DNA of 64,000 bases, taken from Alphaproteobacteria bacterium AO1-B. GTDB lineage: Bacteria; Pseudomonadota; Alphaproteobacteria; Rhizobiales; Stappiaceae. A program made the translations under genes and the position numbers. The stretch is taken from NCBI GenBank assembly GCA_001890945.1, contig MLAX01000003.1:124001-188000 (forward strand), written 5' to 3'. The notes below the pieces were generated by a model that was not told where the DNA came from, made no database searches, and saw only the letters and a list, made by a program, of their open reading frames with translations. Below, piece after piece: positions 1-8,459 of this stretch (its first letter is position 1; each line of letters begins with the position of its first letter).

Positions 1-413
1 GGAACGATCAGCTCGACAGTGTGACGAACCACGTTCAGCATGCCGCCTTTTTTCAGGCCCGGGCAGGTCTCTTCGTTGATGAAGGTCACCGGAATATCGA
101 CCGTCAGGGTCGTGTTGCCGGATACGCGCAGGAAATCAACGTGAAGAACATCGTCGCGCACTGGGTGCAGCTGGAAGTCCTTGGCGATGACCTGGTGCTT
201 TTCACCGTCGATGTCGATGGTTCCGATGTTGATCAGGAAACCGCCCTTGTGCAGGGTGAGGGTGGTTTCTTTCACCGGAATGGTGATCGGCAGAGCCGGT
301 TTCTTGTCGCCGTAGATCACGGCAGGTAGAAGGCCTTCGCGACGCAGTGCTCGTGCGGCCCCCTTGCCCACACGGTCCCGTGCCGACGCCTTCAGCTCAT
401 AGCTGGAAGCCAT
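1..413 (-). CDS. rplY: 50S ribosomal protein L25 (general stress protein Ctc type), 3' end beyond window
   Basis: The minus-strand frame starts at ATG 411-413 and reads MASSYELKASARDRVGKG, followed by AARALRREGLLPAVIYGD, the typical N-terminus of the Ctc-type L25 that binds 5S rRNA in the large subunit. A good Shine-Dalgarno (AGGAG) sits just upstream. About 137 codons are visible and the C-terminal beta domain is cut by the left edge. In many Hyphomicrobiales rplY lies next to prs and before pth; here prs is about 5.3 kb away on the same strand. The family is clear from the sequence; only the partial length limits the call. Confidence 0.93.
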   Translation of the reverse strand, partial: MASSYELKASARDRVGKGAARALRREGLLPAVIYGDKKPALPITIPVKETTLTLHKGGFLINIGTIDIDGEKHQVIAKDFQLHPVRDDVLHVDFLRVSGNTTLTVDIPVTFINEETCPGLKKGGMLNVVRHTVELIV

Positions 414-778
414 GGCAAACTCCTATAGGTATATGTAACGGACCGGCGAACAGGGTCACCGAGTGTTCGATCAGTTGTCCGGGATCGGTCCTACGAGCGC
501 CTCCTCCAGGGGTGCAGGCGCGTGCGCGATATAGCTGAAACCCTTTGGAAAAGCAAGCGGCCCCGATAGGTGCGCGATTATCGTCAAATCTGCTAGTTCT
601 CAAAAGTAAAAATTATCAACCATCGAGTGTTATATTATTTATTTAGATTATTGGTTTTGTAATGCAACTCATTGGTTGAATGTAATAGTAATTCAATCAG
701 TAAATATAAGCGACTATACATATGTGATTAAGAACTGCCGCGTTGAATATCGTAACGGAACTCAACGGAGAGCGATCC
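414..778. promoter_or_regulatory. Divergent AT-rich intergenic region between rplY and the Cache-like gene
   Basis: This 365-base gap separates two divergent genes and must hold both promoters. Bases 600-740 are strikingly AT-rich compared with the flanks. They contain an imperfect direct repeat (ATTGGTTTTGTAATG at 650-664 and ATTGGTTGAATGTAATAG at 671-688) and an inverted repeat TTGAAT/ATTCAA at 676-681 and 691-696. These could be regulator sites for the chemoreceptor module. I see no gene here and cannot assign -35/-10 boxes with confidence. Confidence 0.4.
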
Positions 779-1348
779 ATGAAAATGTTTTTGAAGTCCG
801 CGGTATTTGTACTCCTTGCAACCGGTGCCGCTAACGCGAATGAATTTAAGGCCGAGTTGGAAGAACTGGCAAACGGCCAAATCGCCGAAATCGCGTCCTC
901 TTCTGAAGTGATTGCGGCAGTAAAGGCACAGAATACGCAAACTGCCGGTCATGATCAGGCTAAGATCGACGAGCTCGACAAAACCTGGCGCGCTGAAGCA
1001 GAAGCAGTTGATCAGCCGATGATCGATGCCGTGCTTGAAAACGATCTGTCCGGATACTTGGCCGAACTGCAAGATGGCAGCGATGGTCTCTTTACCGAAA
1101 TCTTCGTGATGGATGCCAAGGGCCTCAACGTTGGTCAGAGCGATGTGACTTCTGACTACTGGCAGGGGGATGAAGCCAAATGGCAAGACACCTATGGTGC
1201 GGGTTCGGGCTCTGTGCACATCAGTGATCTTGAAGAAGATGAGAGCACTCAGCTTCTGCAGAGCCAGGTCAGTGTGCCGGTTGTCGATCCGGATAGTGGT
1301 GAGCCAATCGGTGCCGTCACGTTCGGCGTGAACGTCGAAAATCTTTAA
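779..1348 (+). CDS. Exported Cache/PDC-like sensor protein upstream of a chemoreceptor
   Basis: A 189-residue protein. The ATG at 779 is chosen because GGAGAG precedes it and a signal peptide (MKMFLKSAVFVLLATGAANA) follows at once. The mature part is acidic. Its second half (EIFVMDAKGLNVGQS, then SDYWQGDEAKWQDTY, then SVPVVDPDSGEPIGAVTFG) resembles the small-molecule-binding Cache/PDC fold usually found outside the membrane in receptors, but there is no membrane anchor or signalling domain. It lies 54 bases before a methyl-accepting chemotaxis protein on the same strand. A role as a periplasmic ligand-binding partner of that receptor is inference. Confidence 0.7.
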   Translation: MKMFLKSAVFVLLATGAANANEFKAELEELANGQIAEIASSSEVIAAVKAQNTQTAGHDQAKIDELDKTWRAEAEAVDQPMIDAVLENDLSGYLAELQDGSDGLFTEIFVMDAKGLNVGQSDVTSDYWQGDEAKWQDTYGAGSGSVHISDLEEDESTQLLQSQVSVPVVDPDSGEPIGAVTFGVNVENL

Positions 1349-1357
1349 TGTTTCAAC

Positions 1358-1399
1358 GGGCAAGGCGGTAGCCTTGCCCACGTTCTTTGCGGAGCAAAG
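1358..1399 (+). promoter_or_regulatory. Two intercistronic hairpins before the chemoreceptor start
   Basis: Hairpin 1 has a perfect 9-bp stem (GGGCAAGGC 1358-1366, loop GGTA, GCCTTGCCC 1371-1379) and no U-tract, so it does not look like a terminator. Hairpin 2 has stem CTTTGC 1385-1390 and GCAAAG 1394-1399 with loop GGA. The loop and first stem base form the GGAG Shine-Dalgarno for the TTG start at 1403. Together they could hold down translation of the receptor relative to the upstream exported protein, or stabilise the upstream message. Confidence 0.45.
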
Positions 1400-1402
1400 C
1401 CT

Positions 1403-3529
1403 TTGAAAGTCTCTCAGAAACTTCCCGCCATCATGGTCGGGATTGCATTGTTCTGTTCAGCTGGTGTCGGTATTGCGAGCTACATGTCCGGAGCACAGTC
1501 TGTTCGGGATCTGGCTGAAGAAAAGCTCATGGGCCTCGCTGAAAGCCGCAAGGACGCCCTCACAGACTATTTGTCCTCTAAACAGGCTCTTGTGACAGAT
1601 CATGCATCCGGCAAAGGCTTGCGGGCTGCTTATTCCGACTTCGATAAAAACTGGGCGAAATACGGAGACAAGGCGCAGGCAACCCTTACCAAGGTGTATG
1701 TCACGGACAATCCGCATCCCGCGGATCAACGTGCAGATCTTGTGAAGGCTGGCCGCAAGCCATACGACCGGGCGCACACCAAGCATCATCCTGCAATGCG
1801 GGCGTTCGCCGAATCCAACAGCTTCGACGAGATCTTATTGATCAATTTGGACGGCGACGTTGTCTACAGCGTTCAGAAAAAGGCTGATTTTGCTCAAAAT
1901 CTGAAGTCAGCCGAATGGACCGGTTCGGCGGCAGCCAAGGCTTATGAGGCGGCCTTGGCTGGTGCTCCGGACCAGGCGCATGTTTTCGATGTAGAGCACT
2001 ATCCCGGACCCACAGACAAGCCCGTTGGTTTCTTGTCAGTGCCGATTTCGGTCGGATCAAAGGTCATCGGTGTTGCTATTTATGAGACCGCAGTCGCCCG
2101 TGTGAGCAACATGCTTGGAAAGTATGCAGGCCTTGGTGAGACAGGGAATGTGTTTTTGGTCAACGCTGACGGGATCATTCAAAACGACAGTGTTCGGACC
2201 CCCGATGTCGATGAAGTGACGAGCGATCTGCTCCAGGGCAGTCCTATTCTCAATGCACTGGGCGGCGCGCCGGAGTTCCAGGTTTTGGACGATCTGCAGG
2301 GACAGGAATCATTCGCGGCAGCTGTGCCGTTTGAATATCTCGGCAAAAACTATGCTCTTGTCGTCGTGCAGAGCGCGGCTGAAGTCCTCGCCCCGCTGGC
2401 GAAGCTGCGGAACTGGACAGTGGTCATCGCTGTGGTTTGCGCACTTGGTGCCGGGCTGCTCGGCCTTTGGGTGTCGGTGCAGTTGTCCCGCCGGATCAAT
2501 GGGTTGGCGGGGGTCATGGGCGCTCTCGCCAAAGGCGATACAGCGGTCAATGTCCCCAAGCAAACCTCTGACGATGAGATCAAGGAAATCGCCGACACAG
2601 TCGCCGTTTTCCGGGAGAATGCGTTGGAGCGTGAACGGTTGGAGGCAGAGCAAAATGCCAACCAGCAAGCGCAACAAGAACAAGCTCATCGGGTCAGTTC
2701 CTTGATTGAAACTTTCCGCGATGAAGTCGAGCAAATGCTTGATACGGTTGTTCACAACAACAATCAAATGCAGGCGGCCGCCGAGGGCCTCAACGGCATT
2801 GCGGATGAAACATCCGGCGAGGCGACGAACGCGTCAGCTGCCTCCGAGCAGGCGTCTGCAAATGTTCAGACCGTGGCCTCTGCCTCTGAAGAGCTGTCTG
2901 CGTCCATTCAGGAGATTGGCCGGCAAGTTGACAGCACCACGGAAATTATCCGGGCCGCACTTGGATCGGCTCAGGAAACCAACGAGCGGATTGGCGGGCT
3001 GGCGCAGCTTGCCCAGAACATCGGCGATGTTGTGAACCTGATCTCTGATATTGCCGAGCAGACCAACCTTCTGGCTCTCAATGCAACGATTGAGGCTGCA
3101 CGTGCCGGAGAGGCGGGCCGCGGGTTTGCGGTTGTTGCGTCCGAAGTCAAGGAATTGGCGACACAGACGGCCAAGGCGACCGAGCAGATTGAGGCGCAGG
3201 TGTCTGAAGTCCAGGCGGCAACGAAGGAAGCCGTTTCGGCGATCGGAACGATCGCGGAAACCATGGCTACCGTCGACAATTACACCGGCAACATCGCGTC
3301 GGCGGTTCAGGAACAGGGACAGGCGACAACCGAGATTTCTGCGAATGTCCAAGAGGCTGCTCAAGGAACGCGGTCGGTCGCGGGGTCGATGGTGGCAATC
3401 AGCGAAAAGTCGCAGATGACCAGCTCCTCCGCTGGCGATGTTTTGCGGGCGTCTAATGATGTAGCCGACAAAACCGAAGACCTCCGCGGGACGGTGGACC
3501 GGTTCCTCAAAGCCGTTGAAGCTGCTTAA
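1403..3529 (+). CDS. Methyl-accepting chemotaxis protein with periplasmic double-Cache-like sensor
   Basis: A 708-residue transmembrane chemoreceptor starting at TTG 1403 after GGAG. It has an N-terminal membrane segment (about residues 8-30), a periplasmic sensor of about 300 residues resembling dCache ([31 protein letters not shown]), a second membrane segment near 340-360, then a HAMP domain and an MA signalling domain. The hairpin tip carries the conserved [20 protein letters not shown]. It should signal to CheA/CheW and be methylated by CheR, none of which are in this window. No C-terminal CheR-tethering pentapeptide is visible. The ligand is unknown; co-orientation with the exported Cache-like gene suggests partnership. 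Confidence 0.93.
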   Translation: MKVSQKLPAIMVGIALFCSAGVGIASYMSGAQSVRDLAEEKLMGLAESRKDALTDYLSSKQALVTDHASGKGLRAAYSDFDKNWAKYGDKAQATLTKVYVTDNPHPADQRADLVKAGRKPYDRAHTKHHPAMRAFAESNSFDEILLINLDGDVVYSVQKKADFAQNLKSAEWTGSAAAKAYEAALAGAPDQAHVFDVEHYPGPTDKPVGFLSVPISVGSKVIGVAIYETAVARVSNMLGKYAGLGETGNVFLVNADGIIQNDSVRTPDVDEVTSDLLQGSPILNALGGAPEFQVLDDLQGQESFAAAVPFEYLGKNYALVVVQSAAEVLAPLAKLRNWTVVIAVVCALGAGLLGLWVSVQLSRRINGLAGVMGALAKGDTAVNVPKQTSDDEIKEIADTVAVFRENALERERLEAEQNANQQAQQEQAHRVSSLIETFRDEVEQMLDTVVHNNNQMQAAAEGLNGIADETSGEATNASAASEQASANVQTVASASEELSASIQEIGRQVDSTTEIIRAALGSAQETNERIGGLAQLAQNIGDVVNLISDIAEQTNLLALNATIEAARAGEAGRGFAVVASEVKELATQTAKATEQIEAQVSEVQAATKEAVSAIGTIAETMATVDNYTGNIASAVQEQGQATTEISANVQEAAQGTRSVAGSMVAISEKSQMTSSSAGDVLRASNDVADKTEDLRGTVDRFLKAVEAA

Positions 3530-3550
3530 GGGTTGCCGGAGCGATCCCGC

Positions 3551-4237
3551 CTAGCTTCCGGGCAGTCGGCGTGACGTATCTTCTACAAAATCAGGGTCGA
3601 CCTTCTTTGCGAAGGCGGCCCGCCATGGTTCGGCAAGTACGGCCAGGTTGGCAAGCGTGGACGCCGTACTGCTTTCCAGTTTCGGGTTGAACCGGGCAAA
3701 GATCACGTCTTTCAGGTTCCAATCCGGGCAGGGCCGCTCGATCAAGGTCATACTGTCGCCTGCTTCGAAAATGCCGGTTTCCAAAACCCGGTAGTACCAG
3801 CCCGTTTTGCCAGTTTTCTGAAAATGCGCCGCAAGGGCAGGGTTCTGGGTGTGCATGTTAAGCTTCCAGCACGGCTGGCGGCCCTGGCAGATTTGGAGAC
3901 GGGCTGAGCCGACGGCAAAAACATCGCCAATACAAAGGTCTGCTTCGGTGAAACCGGACGATGATATGTTTTCCCCAAATGTCCCGGGTTCGTATGCGAA
4001 CGGGGAAATGCCAAAGAGCTCAGCCCAAGCGGCGTAGTGTTCCGAAGGATAGTGGTGCAGCGCTTTCTCAGGACCGCCATGGACCGCAAGATCCGCCTGC
4101 TGGTCTTCCACAATCCCGGTTTCTGTAAGCTGAACAGCTCCCTGAATCAGAGACTTACGGATTGCAGAGGGTGCTTTCCCGTCCCATCTGTCCTCAGGTT
4201 TTCCGGCATATACGCCCAAGATCTGTGCGGTTGTCAT
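3551..4237 (-). CDS. MOSC domain protein (YiiM-like)
   Basis: A 228-residue protein of the YiiM type of MOSC-domain family. Visible hallmarks are VHGGPEKALHHYPSEHY near the N-terminal third, GTFGENISS, and GRQPCWKLNMHT, which holds the conserved cysteine presumed to bind the molybdenum cofactor. Family members reduce N-hydroxylated purines and related substrates with molybdenum cofactor; the substrate here is not determinable. It starts 9 bases after the MarR stop on the same strand and is probably co-transcribed with it. It converges with the chemoreceptor at 3529. Confidence 0.88.
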   Translation of the reverse strand: MTTAQILGVYAGKPEDRWDGKAPSAIRKSLIQGAVQLTETGIVEDQQADLAVHGGPEKALHHYPSEHYAAWAELFGISPFAYEPGTFGENISSSGFTEADLCIGDVFAVGSARLQICQGRQPCWKLNMHTQNPALAAHFQKTGKTGWYYRVLETGIFEAGDSMTLIERPCPDWNLKDVIFARFNPKLESSTASTLANLAVLAEPWRAAFAKKVDPDFVEDTSRRLPGS

Positions 4238-4246
4238 CTTTAAGAG

Positions 4247-4807
4247 TCATCCTGTGGTAGGGGTGTGCTCATGGCAAATCTGTTCAGCTTCCTGCGGCTT
4301 CAACGGAACGTCCAGTAGGTTGCAGTACCCGCCAGCATCCGTTGATTGATGGTGGCTACACTCTTTGCAAAGACCGAAGGACTTTGCACCGCGCTGTTCC
4401 AGTAGCTTCATAACCAACGCTGTCAGCCCGTCCTTTAGCGCTTCAGCGTTCGTCGCCTCAAGAGCCGAAATGGCGGCTGACATTGCAGATTGCGCGGCCA
4501 GCAAAGCGTGCCCGTCATCTGTCACGTCATAACGAATGCTGCGCTTGTCTTCTTCAAGTCGCGACTCGCCAATCAGCTCTTTCCGGGCCAGTGCTTTCAA
4601 GGTTTGCGACGCTGTGCCTCTGGTGGTTGCCAGGTAGTCGGCTACGTGAGACGGCGCCCGCGAAAACCTGTTTGCCCGAGCGAGATACGAAAGTGCAGCG
4701 AATTGTGACGGGTTGAGCGGTCCATTCCATTCTTCGGCCGCGTTCAGCCTGCCGAGGCGGTCAATCAGATCTGAGATAAATCGGGTGTGGTCGCGGTCGC
4801 TGGTCAT
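4247..4807 (-). CDS. MarR family regulator with C-terminal cysteine cluster
   Basis: A 186-residue winged-helix regulator: QFAALSYLARANRF and VADYLATTRGTASQTLKAL form the HTH region and EEDKRSIRYDVTDDG the wing. The C-terminus carries C-x2-C-x11-C-x14-C (CKECSHHQ, then YCNLLDVPL, then QICHEHTP). This could bind a metal or act as a redox sensor and is absent from simple MarR proteins. It is divergent from an exported acidic protein, with a perfect inverted repeat in the shared promoter, and it precedes the MOSC gene. Autoregulation plus control of the divergent gene is the likely job; the signal is unknown. Confidence 0.88.
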   Translation of the reverse strand: MTSDRDHTRFISDLIDRLGRLNAAEEWNGPLNPSQFAALSYLARANRFSRAPSHVADYLATTRGTASQTLKALARKELIGESRLEEDKRSIRYDVTDDGHALLAAQSAMSAAISALEATNAEALKDGLTALVMKLLEQRGAKSFGLCKECSHHQSTDAGGYCNLLDVPLKPQEAEQICHEHTPTTG

Positions 4808-4815
4808 ATCTTTTT

Positions 4816-4858
4816 ATAGCGAGTCGAAATTAAACTTGCAATAGTATCGACTCGCTAT
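4816..4858. promoter_or_regulatory. Perfect 12-bp inverted repeat, candidate MarR operator
   Basis: ATAGCGAGTCGA at 4816-4827 and its exact complement TCGACTCGCTAT at 4847-4858 are separated by 19 bases and fill most of the short divergent promoter. The arm spacing suits two operator half-sites on nearly the same helix face, or two dimers, rather than a terminator, since there is no U-tract. The only regulator next to it is the MarR gene starting at 4807. Binding by that protein is inference. Confidence 0.65.
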
Positions 4859-4895
4859 TATCTAAGGAGTGTCTTTTTTGAAAAGGAGAACACCC

Positions 4896-5654
4896 ATGTT
4901 GAAGACACTAGCTGGAAGTCTTGTCCTGGCTGCCTTGCCGGTTGCCGCCCTGGCAGGCGGGTCACACAGCGATCATGCAATTCACCAAAAGGGCGCAGTG
5001 CTGTCGCCGGAAAACGCCGAAATAGACCAGAACTACGATATTCTAGCAGCACACGTGCATCGCTCCGGACGCACTGTGACCTTTCACATGACGCTGAAGG
5101 GAACCGCTGGGGCCACGACGCCTGAACCGGCCGGTCAACTCGCCGGGGCTCCGGTTGAGGCCTATGTTTGGCCGACCTCATTGAAGCCGGACGCCGTCGG
5201 CTTTGAACGCGAAGACGGCATCCTGGCGCTGGTTGCAACGTCTCACCCGGATTTTGATGATACGCCGCTTTTTGATGAAGACGGGGATGGGGATCTGACA
5301 AATGACGGGGCCAAATGGCACACGCATTGGGTTGTATTGACACCCAACGAAGCCTGTGGGGCAGGAGCTTTGTCGGTGAAGGATATCCCGGATGGGGCCT
5401 CGCCCAAAATGCCGGCGACCTGGCCGGGACTGCCGATTTACATCGACAGCCCGGGTTTCTCTCCGGTGCTCAAAAGTGAGGAGATCACGATCAATGTCAG
5501 TTTTGATGACCCGGCAGTGGCTGACGGGATGTCCTATGACGGGGTGACGTCGGCCCTGCGCGTCAATCAGAACATCCACGCTCCGCTGCTGTGCGTCGTC
5601 GACGTATTCGATGTGGCTTCTGGAGACCTCAGTCTGCCGGGCAAGCTCAACTGA
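4896..5654 (+). CDS. Exported acidic protein with a calcium-binding-like loop, unknown function
   Basis: A 252-residue protein starting at ATG 4896 behind AAAGGAGA; an earlier GTG at 4869 overlaps its own SD and is less likely. Residues 1-21 form a signal peptide ending at ALA. The mature protein has a His-rich start (GSHSDHAIHQ), and DEDGDGDLTNDG resembles an EF-hand or dockerin-type calcium loop lacking the usual Glu at position 12. HTHWVVL follows and two cysteines are spaced apart. I do not recognise a family. The divergent Cys-cluster MarR regulator and shared palindrome suggest regulated periplasmic metal or stress binding. Confidence 0.72.
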   Translation: MLKTLAGSLVLAALPVAALAGGSHSDHAIHQKGAVLSPENAEIDQNYDILAAHVHRSGRTVTFHMTLKGTAGATTPEPAGQLAGAPVEAYVWPTSLKPDAVGFEREDGILALVATSHPDFDDTPLFDEDGDGDLTNDGAKWHTHWVVLTPNEACGAGALSVKDIPDGASPKMPATWPGLPIYIDSPGFSPVLKSEEITINVSFDDPAVADGMSYDGVTSALRVNQNIHAPLLCVVDVFDVASGDLSLPGKLN

Positions 5655-5678
5655 TCGGAGATGGTTTCACTCAAACAA

Positions 5679-5706
5679 AAAAGCGCCGGCAAAACCGGCG
5701 CTTTCA
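5679..5706. terminator. Bidirectional intrinsic terminator between the exported protein gene and prs
   Basis: A stem of about 8 bp, AGCGCCGG/CCGGCGCT, with loop CAAAA lies at 5682-5702. It is flanked by an A-run upstream and a T/A-rich run downstream, so it can end transcription from both convergent genes. Confidence 0.8.
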
Positions 5707-5724
5707 AAAAGTCTATCAGACCAA

Positions 5725-6657
5725 TCAGTTGAACAGACTGGACACTGATTTTTCCAAGGCTGTCCGGTTGATTGCTTCACCCATCAGGGGAGCGATCGAG
5801 ATCGCGCGAATGTTCGGCGCGGCAGTGATGGCAGCCGTCGGCTCGATGGAGTTGGTGATAACCAGTTCCTTCAGCTTGGAGGAGGTCACCCGCGCAACCG
5901 CTCCGCCGGACAAAACGCCGTGGGTGATATAGGCAGTAACTGACTTGGCGCCCTTGGCCAGCAGTGCATCCGCTGCATTGCAGAGCGTGCCGCCACTGTC
6001 GACAATGTCATCCACCAGAATGCAATCGTAGCCATTCACATCACCAATGATGTTCATGACTTCCGATTCTCCAGGCTTGTCGCGGCGTTTGTCGACGATG
6101 GACAGCGGAGCCTCGATGCGCTTTGCAAGCGCGCGGGCACGAACCACGCCACCGACATCCGGCGAGACGACCATGACATTGTCGGTCGCATAGCGCTCCT
6201 TGATGTCGCGGGTCATGACCGGTGCGGCGAACAGGTTGTCCGTCGGAATATCGAAGAAACCCTGGATTTGGCCGGCGTGCAGATCCAGTGTCAGCACGCG
6301 GTCAGCACCGGCTTCCGTAATCAAATTGGCAACAAGCTTGGCCGAGACGGGGGTCCGGCCGGAGGCGCGGCGGTCCTGGCGGGCATATCCGAAGTAAGGA
6401 ATAACGGCTGTGATTCTGCGGGCAGATGACCGGCGCAGCGCATCGATAATGATGAGCAGCTCCATAAGGTGGTCATTGGCCGGGTAGCTGGTCGGCTGGA
6501 CGACAAAGACGTCCTCACCGCGCACATTTTCCTGGATTTCGACGAAGATTTCCTGGTCGGCGAAGCGCCGGACCTGACATTTGGCCAATGGAACATCCAA
6601 GTATTGGGAGATTTCCTCGGCCAGGGCTCGGTTGGAATTGCCCGCGACGATCTTCAT
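5725..6657 (-). CDS. prs: Ribose-phosphate pyrophosphokinase
   Basis: A 310-residue class I PRPP synthetase, starting at ATG 6655-6657 ([16 protein letters not shown]) after AAGGA; longer in-frame readings lack the family. It transfers pyrophosphate from ATP to ribose 5-phosphate, giving PRPP for purine, pyrimidine, histidine, tryptophan and NAD synthesis. Conserved pieces are the ATP-binding flexible region [22 protein letters not shown], and the PRPP-binding loop [12 protein letters not shown]. The length is normal. It is on the same strand as pgeF and lgt upstream and rplY further downstream. Confidence 0.97.
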   Translation of the reverse strand: MKIVAGNSNRALAEEISQYLDVPLAKCQVRRFADQEIFVEIQENVRGEDVFVVQPTSYPANDHLMELLIIIDALRRSSARRITAVIPYFGYARQDRRASGRTPVSAKLVANLITEAGADRVLTLDLHAGQIQGFFDIPTDNLFAAPVMTRDIKERYATDNVMVVSPDVGGVVRARALAKRIEAPLSIVDKRRDKPGESEVMNIIGDVNGYDCILVDDIVDSGGTLCNAADALLAKGAKSVTAYITHGVLSGGAVARVTSSKLKELVITNSIEPTAAITAAPNIRAISIAPLMGEAINRTALEKSVSSLFN

Positions 6658-6900
6658 AAGCCGCAAGTCCTTCTGGTGCGGAGCCGGGTTTGTAGGGCCA
6701 AGAGGGGCCAAGCAAACACGCGGTTGGGGCGTTAGGTCGTTCAAGGTGCCGATTGCCCAAAGCCTTCTTGGGGGAAAACCTTCGGCAGGCGGCGGCGTTG
6801 TAACAACCAACCGGACAGACGACAACCGCGCTGAGGGTGTCAGATGCGGTTTTTTTAGTTTTTATGACGCCAGGTTTGATTTATCCGGTTAAAGTTGACC

Positions 6901-7422
6901 TTATCGGTTGAGCCAGGCAGAAATTTCAACCACAGAACGTTCTGCGATGCGGGTCAGAACCGTGGACGTTGCCCCAGTCCAGGGATCGCCAGTAGAGCCT
7001 CCGGTTTCCTCAGCGCCCGAAATCCGTTTCAAGCGGCGCCCTGATCGGTCAACGATGTCGAAAACGTAAAATACCGTACCTTTGCCAGGTTGGCCCGTCG
7101 CTGCGAGATATCCGTTCACCCGGTAGGTCGCGTCAGCACCGACTCGCCGCACAAGCTTAAGGCCGCGCAGGGCAGCCTGTTGACCAATTTCATTGGAAAG
7201 CTCATCGGCAATGTTGCCCGGGGCGCCGGTAAACGGCTCGAAGGCAAACGTCGTGCCCTGTTGTTCATCAATGGGTTGGATGAAGCTCGGCGCGACCGGC
7301 GTCGTGTTGATCGCAGCTGGCGGAGGATTTGCGCCCTGACAGGCAGCAAGGCCACCTACCAGAAGCAGCCCTCCGATAACTTTGAGGATCCGGAGAATCG
7401 GGAATTCGGTTCTATGGGGCAT
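6901..7422 (-). CDS. Predicted lipoprotein, unknown function
   Basis: A 173-residue protein with a lipoprotein signal peptide: a hydrophobic stretch (VIGGLLLVGG) ending in a LAAC lipobox, so Cys28 should be lipidated by Lgt, which is encoded about 2 kb upstream. The mature part starts with a Pro-rich linker and then has a compact domain (FEPFTGAPGNIADELSNEI, later GTVFYVFDIVDRSGRRL). I know similar unnamed lipoproteins next to prs/pgeF in Hyphomicrobiales but cannot give a function. It probably sits in the inner or outer membrane facing the periplasm. Confidence 0.78.
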   Translation of the reverse strand: MPHRTEFPILRILKVIGGLLLVGGLAACQGANPPPAAINTTPVAPSFIQPIDEQQGTTFAFEPFTGAPGNIADELSNEIGQQAALRGLKLVRRVGADATYRVNGYLAATGQPGKGTVFYVFDIVDRSGRRLKRISGAEETGGSTGDPWTGATSTVLTRIAERSVVEISAWLNR

Positions 7423-7649
7423 TTAGATGGCTGGCCTGAATTCTCTCACATGGCGTTTGGGCCAGATTCCGGCACTTGCCGAACCCCACCCCGATTTGGT
7501 TTCTGGTTTAGCCCGACTTGTCCGGTAGGTCGAGAGGCTTGGTGTAGAACAGGTGCAGCTAACCGCCAATCCGGCCTTATACGCGGCGAATTGCGAAGCA
7601 GGCCAACAATTCTGGTGCAAAAGCGGCCCGATGCTAACCTCATTTTTCG

Positions 7650-8417
7650 TTAAGCACGGATCATAATGGCACTGATTTGGCGCCCGTAATCCGGTTCCTT
7701 GCGATGCGTTGTTCGTCGATAAGAAAAAAAGCGGTCCTCGTCCACATAGGTACAGACATCGATTGAAGTGACCTTTGCAAGGCCGAGGTTCTTTAGACTA
7801 TCTGTAATGAACGCAGGTAGATCGAACATGTGATGTTCCGCGCGCGATGACGGTTTGAAATATGTCTCATTCGCTTGCGACGTATCTGCAAACCGTTCGA
7901 AGAACTCCTGTCCAACCTCATAGGAATTCTGTGAAATCGTCGGTCCGAGTACAGCGCGGATGTTGTGTTTGTTCGCGCCGAGCTTTTCCATGGCCTCAAG
8001 GGTGTTTTCCATGACGCCTGAGATCGCCCCCTTCCAGCCGGAATGGGCTGCACCAATAACTTTGGCCTCCGGATCGGCAAAGAGAATCGGTCCGCAGTCC
8101 GCAGTTGCTACCCCGAGAGCCACGTTCGGGGTTTTTGTTACCAGCGCATCAGCTTTGCGATCTGCGCCTTCTGCCCAAGGACCTTCGACCGTGATCACAT
8201 CTGGAGAATGGATCTGGTAAGGCGAGACGAGGTACTCCGGCGCTATGCCGAATGTCTCGGCAACACGCTTCCGGTTTTCAAGAACCAGAGGCCGTTTGTC
8301 ATCAGAGCCGAGACCAATGTTCAAGCTCTCGTAAAGACCATCGGATACACCGCCGTTGCGCGTGAAGAAGCCGTGCGTGATCCCATCGCAATTGAGCTCA
8401 TTTACCTCGATTTTCAT
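7650..8417 (-). CDS. pgeF: Peptidoglycan editing factor PgeF (YfiH / multicopper polyphenol oxidase family)
   Basis: A 255-residue protein. ATG 8417 is preferred because GGAG lies 7 bases before it and the family usually opens a few residues before HGFFTRNGGVS; ATG 8438 is an alternative. Metal-site signatures are present: TADCGPILFAD, AAHSGWKGA and the C-terminal CTYVDEDRFFSYRR. PgeF removes wrongly incorporated serine from peptidoglycan precursors, and the family also has purine nucleoside phosphorylase activity in some members. It follows the methyltransferase closely in an lgt-MidA-pgeF operon. Confidence 0.94.
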   Translation of the reverse strand: MKIEVNELNCDGITHGFFTRNGGVSDGLYESLNIGLGSDDKRPLVLENRKRVAETFGIAPEYLVSPYQIHSPDVITVEGPWAEGADRKADALVTKTPNVALGVATADCGPILFADPEAKVIGAAHSGWKGAISGVMENTLEAMEKLGANKHNIRAVLGPTISQNSYEVGQEFFERFADTSQANETYFKPSSRAEHHMFDLPAFITDSLKNLGLAKVTSIDVCTYVDEDRFFSYRRTTHRKEPDYGRQISAIMIRA

Positions 8418-8459
8418 TCGGTCTCCATCGTGTATCACCGCAAGATCTGTTTGGCGCTT

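Noticed and set aside
728-1381. 217-codon minus-strand frame opposite the Cache-like gene
   Set aside because: The plus-strand frame has a signal peptide, a good SD and a downstream partner; the minus frame has none of these.
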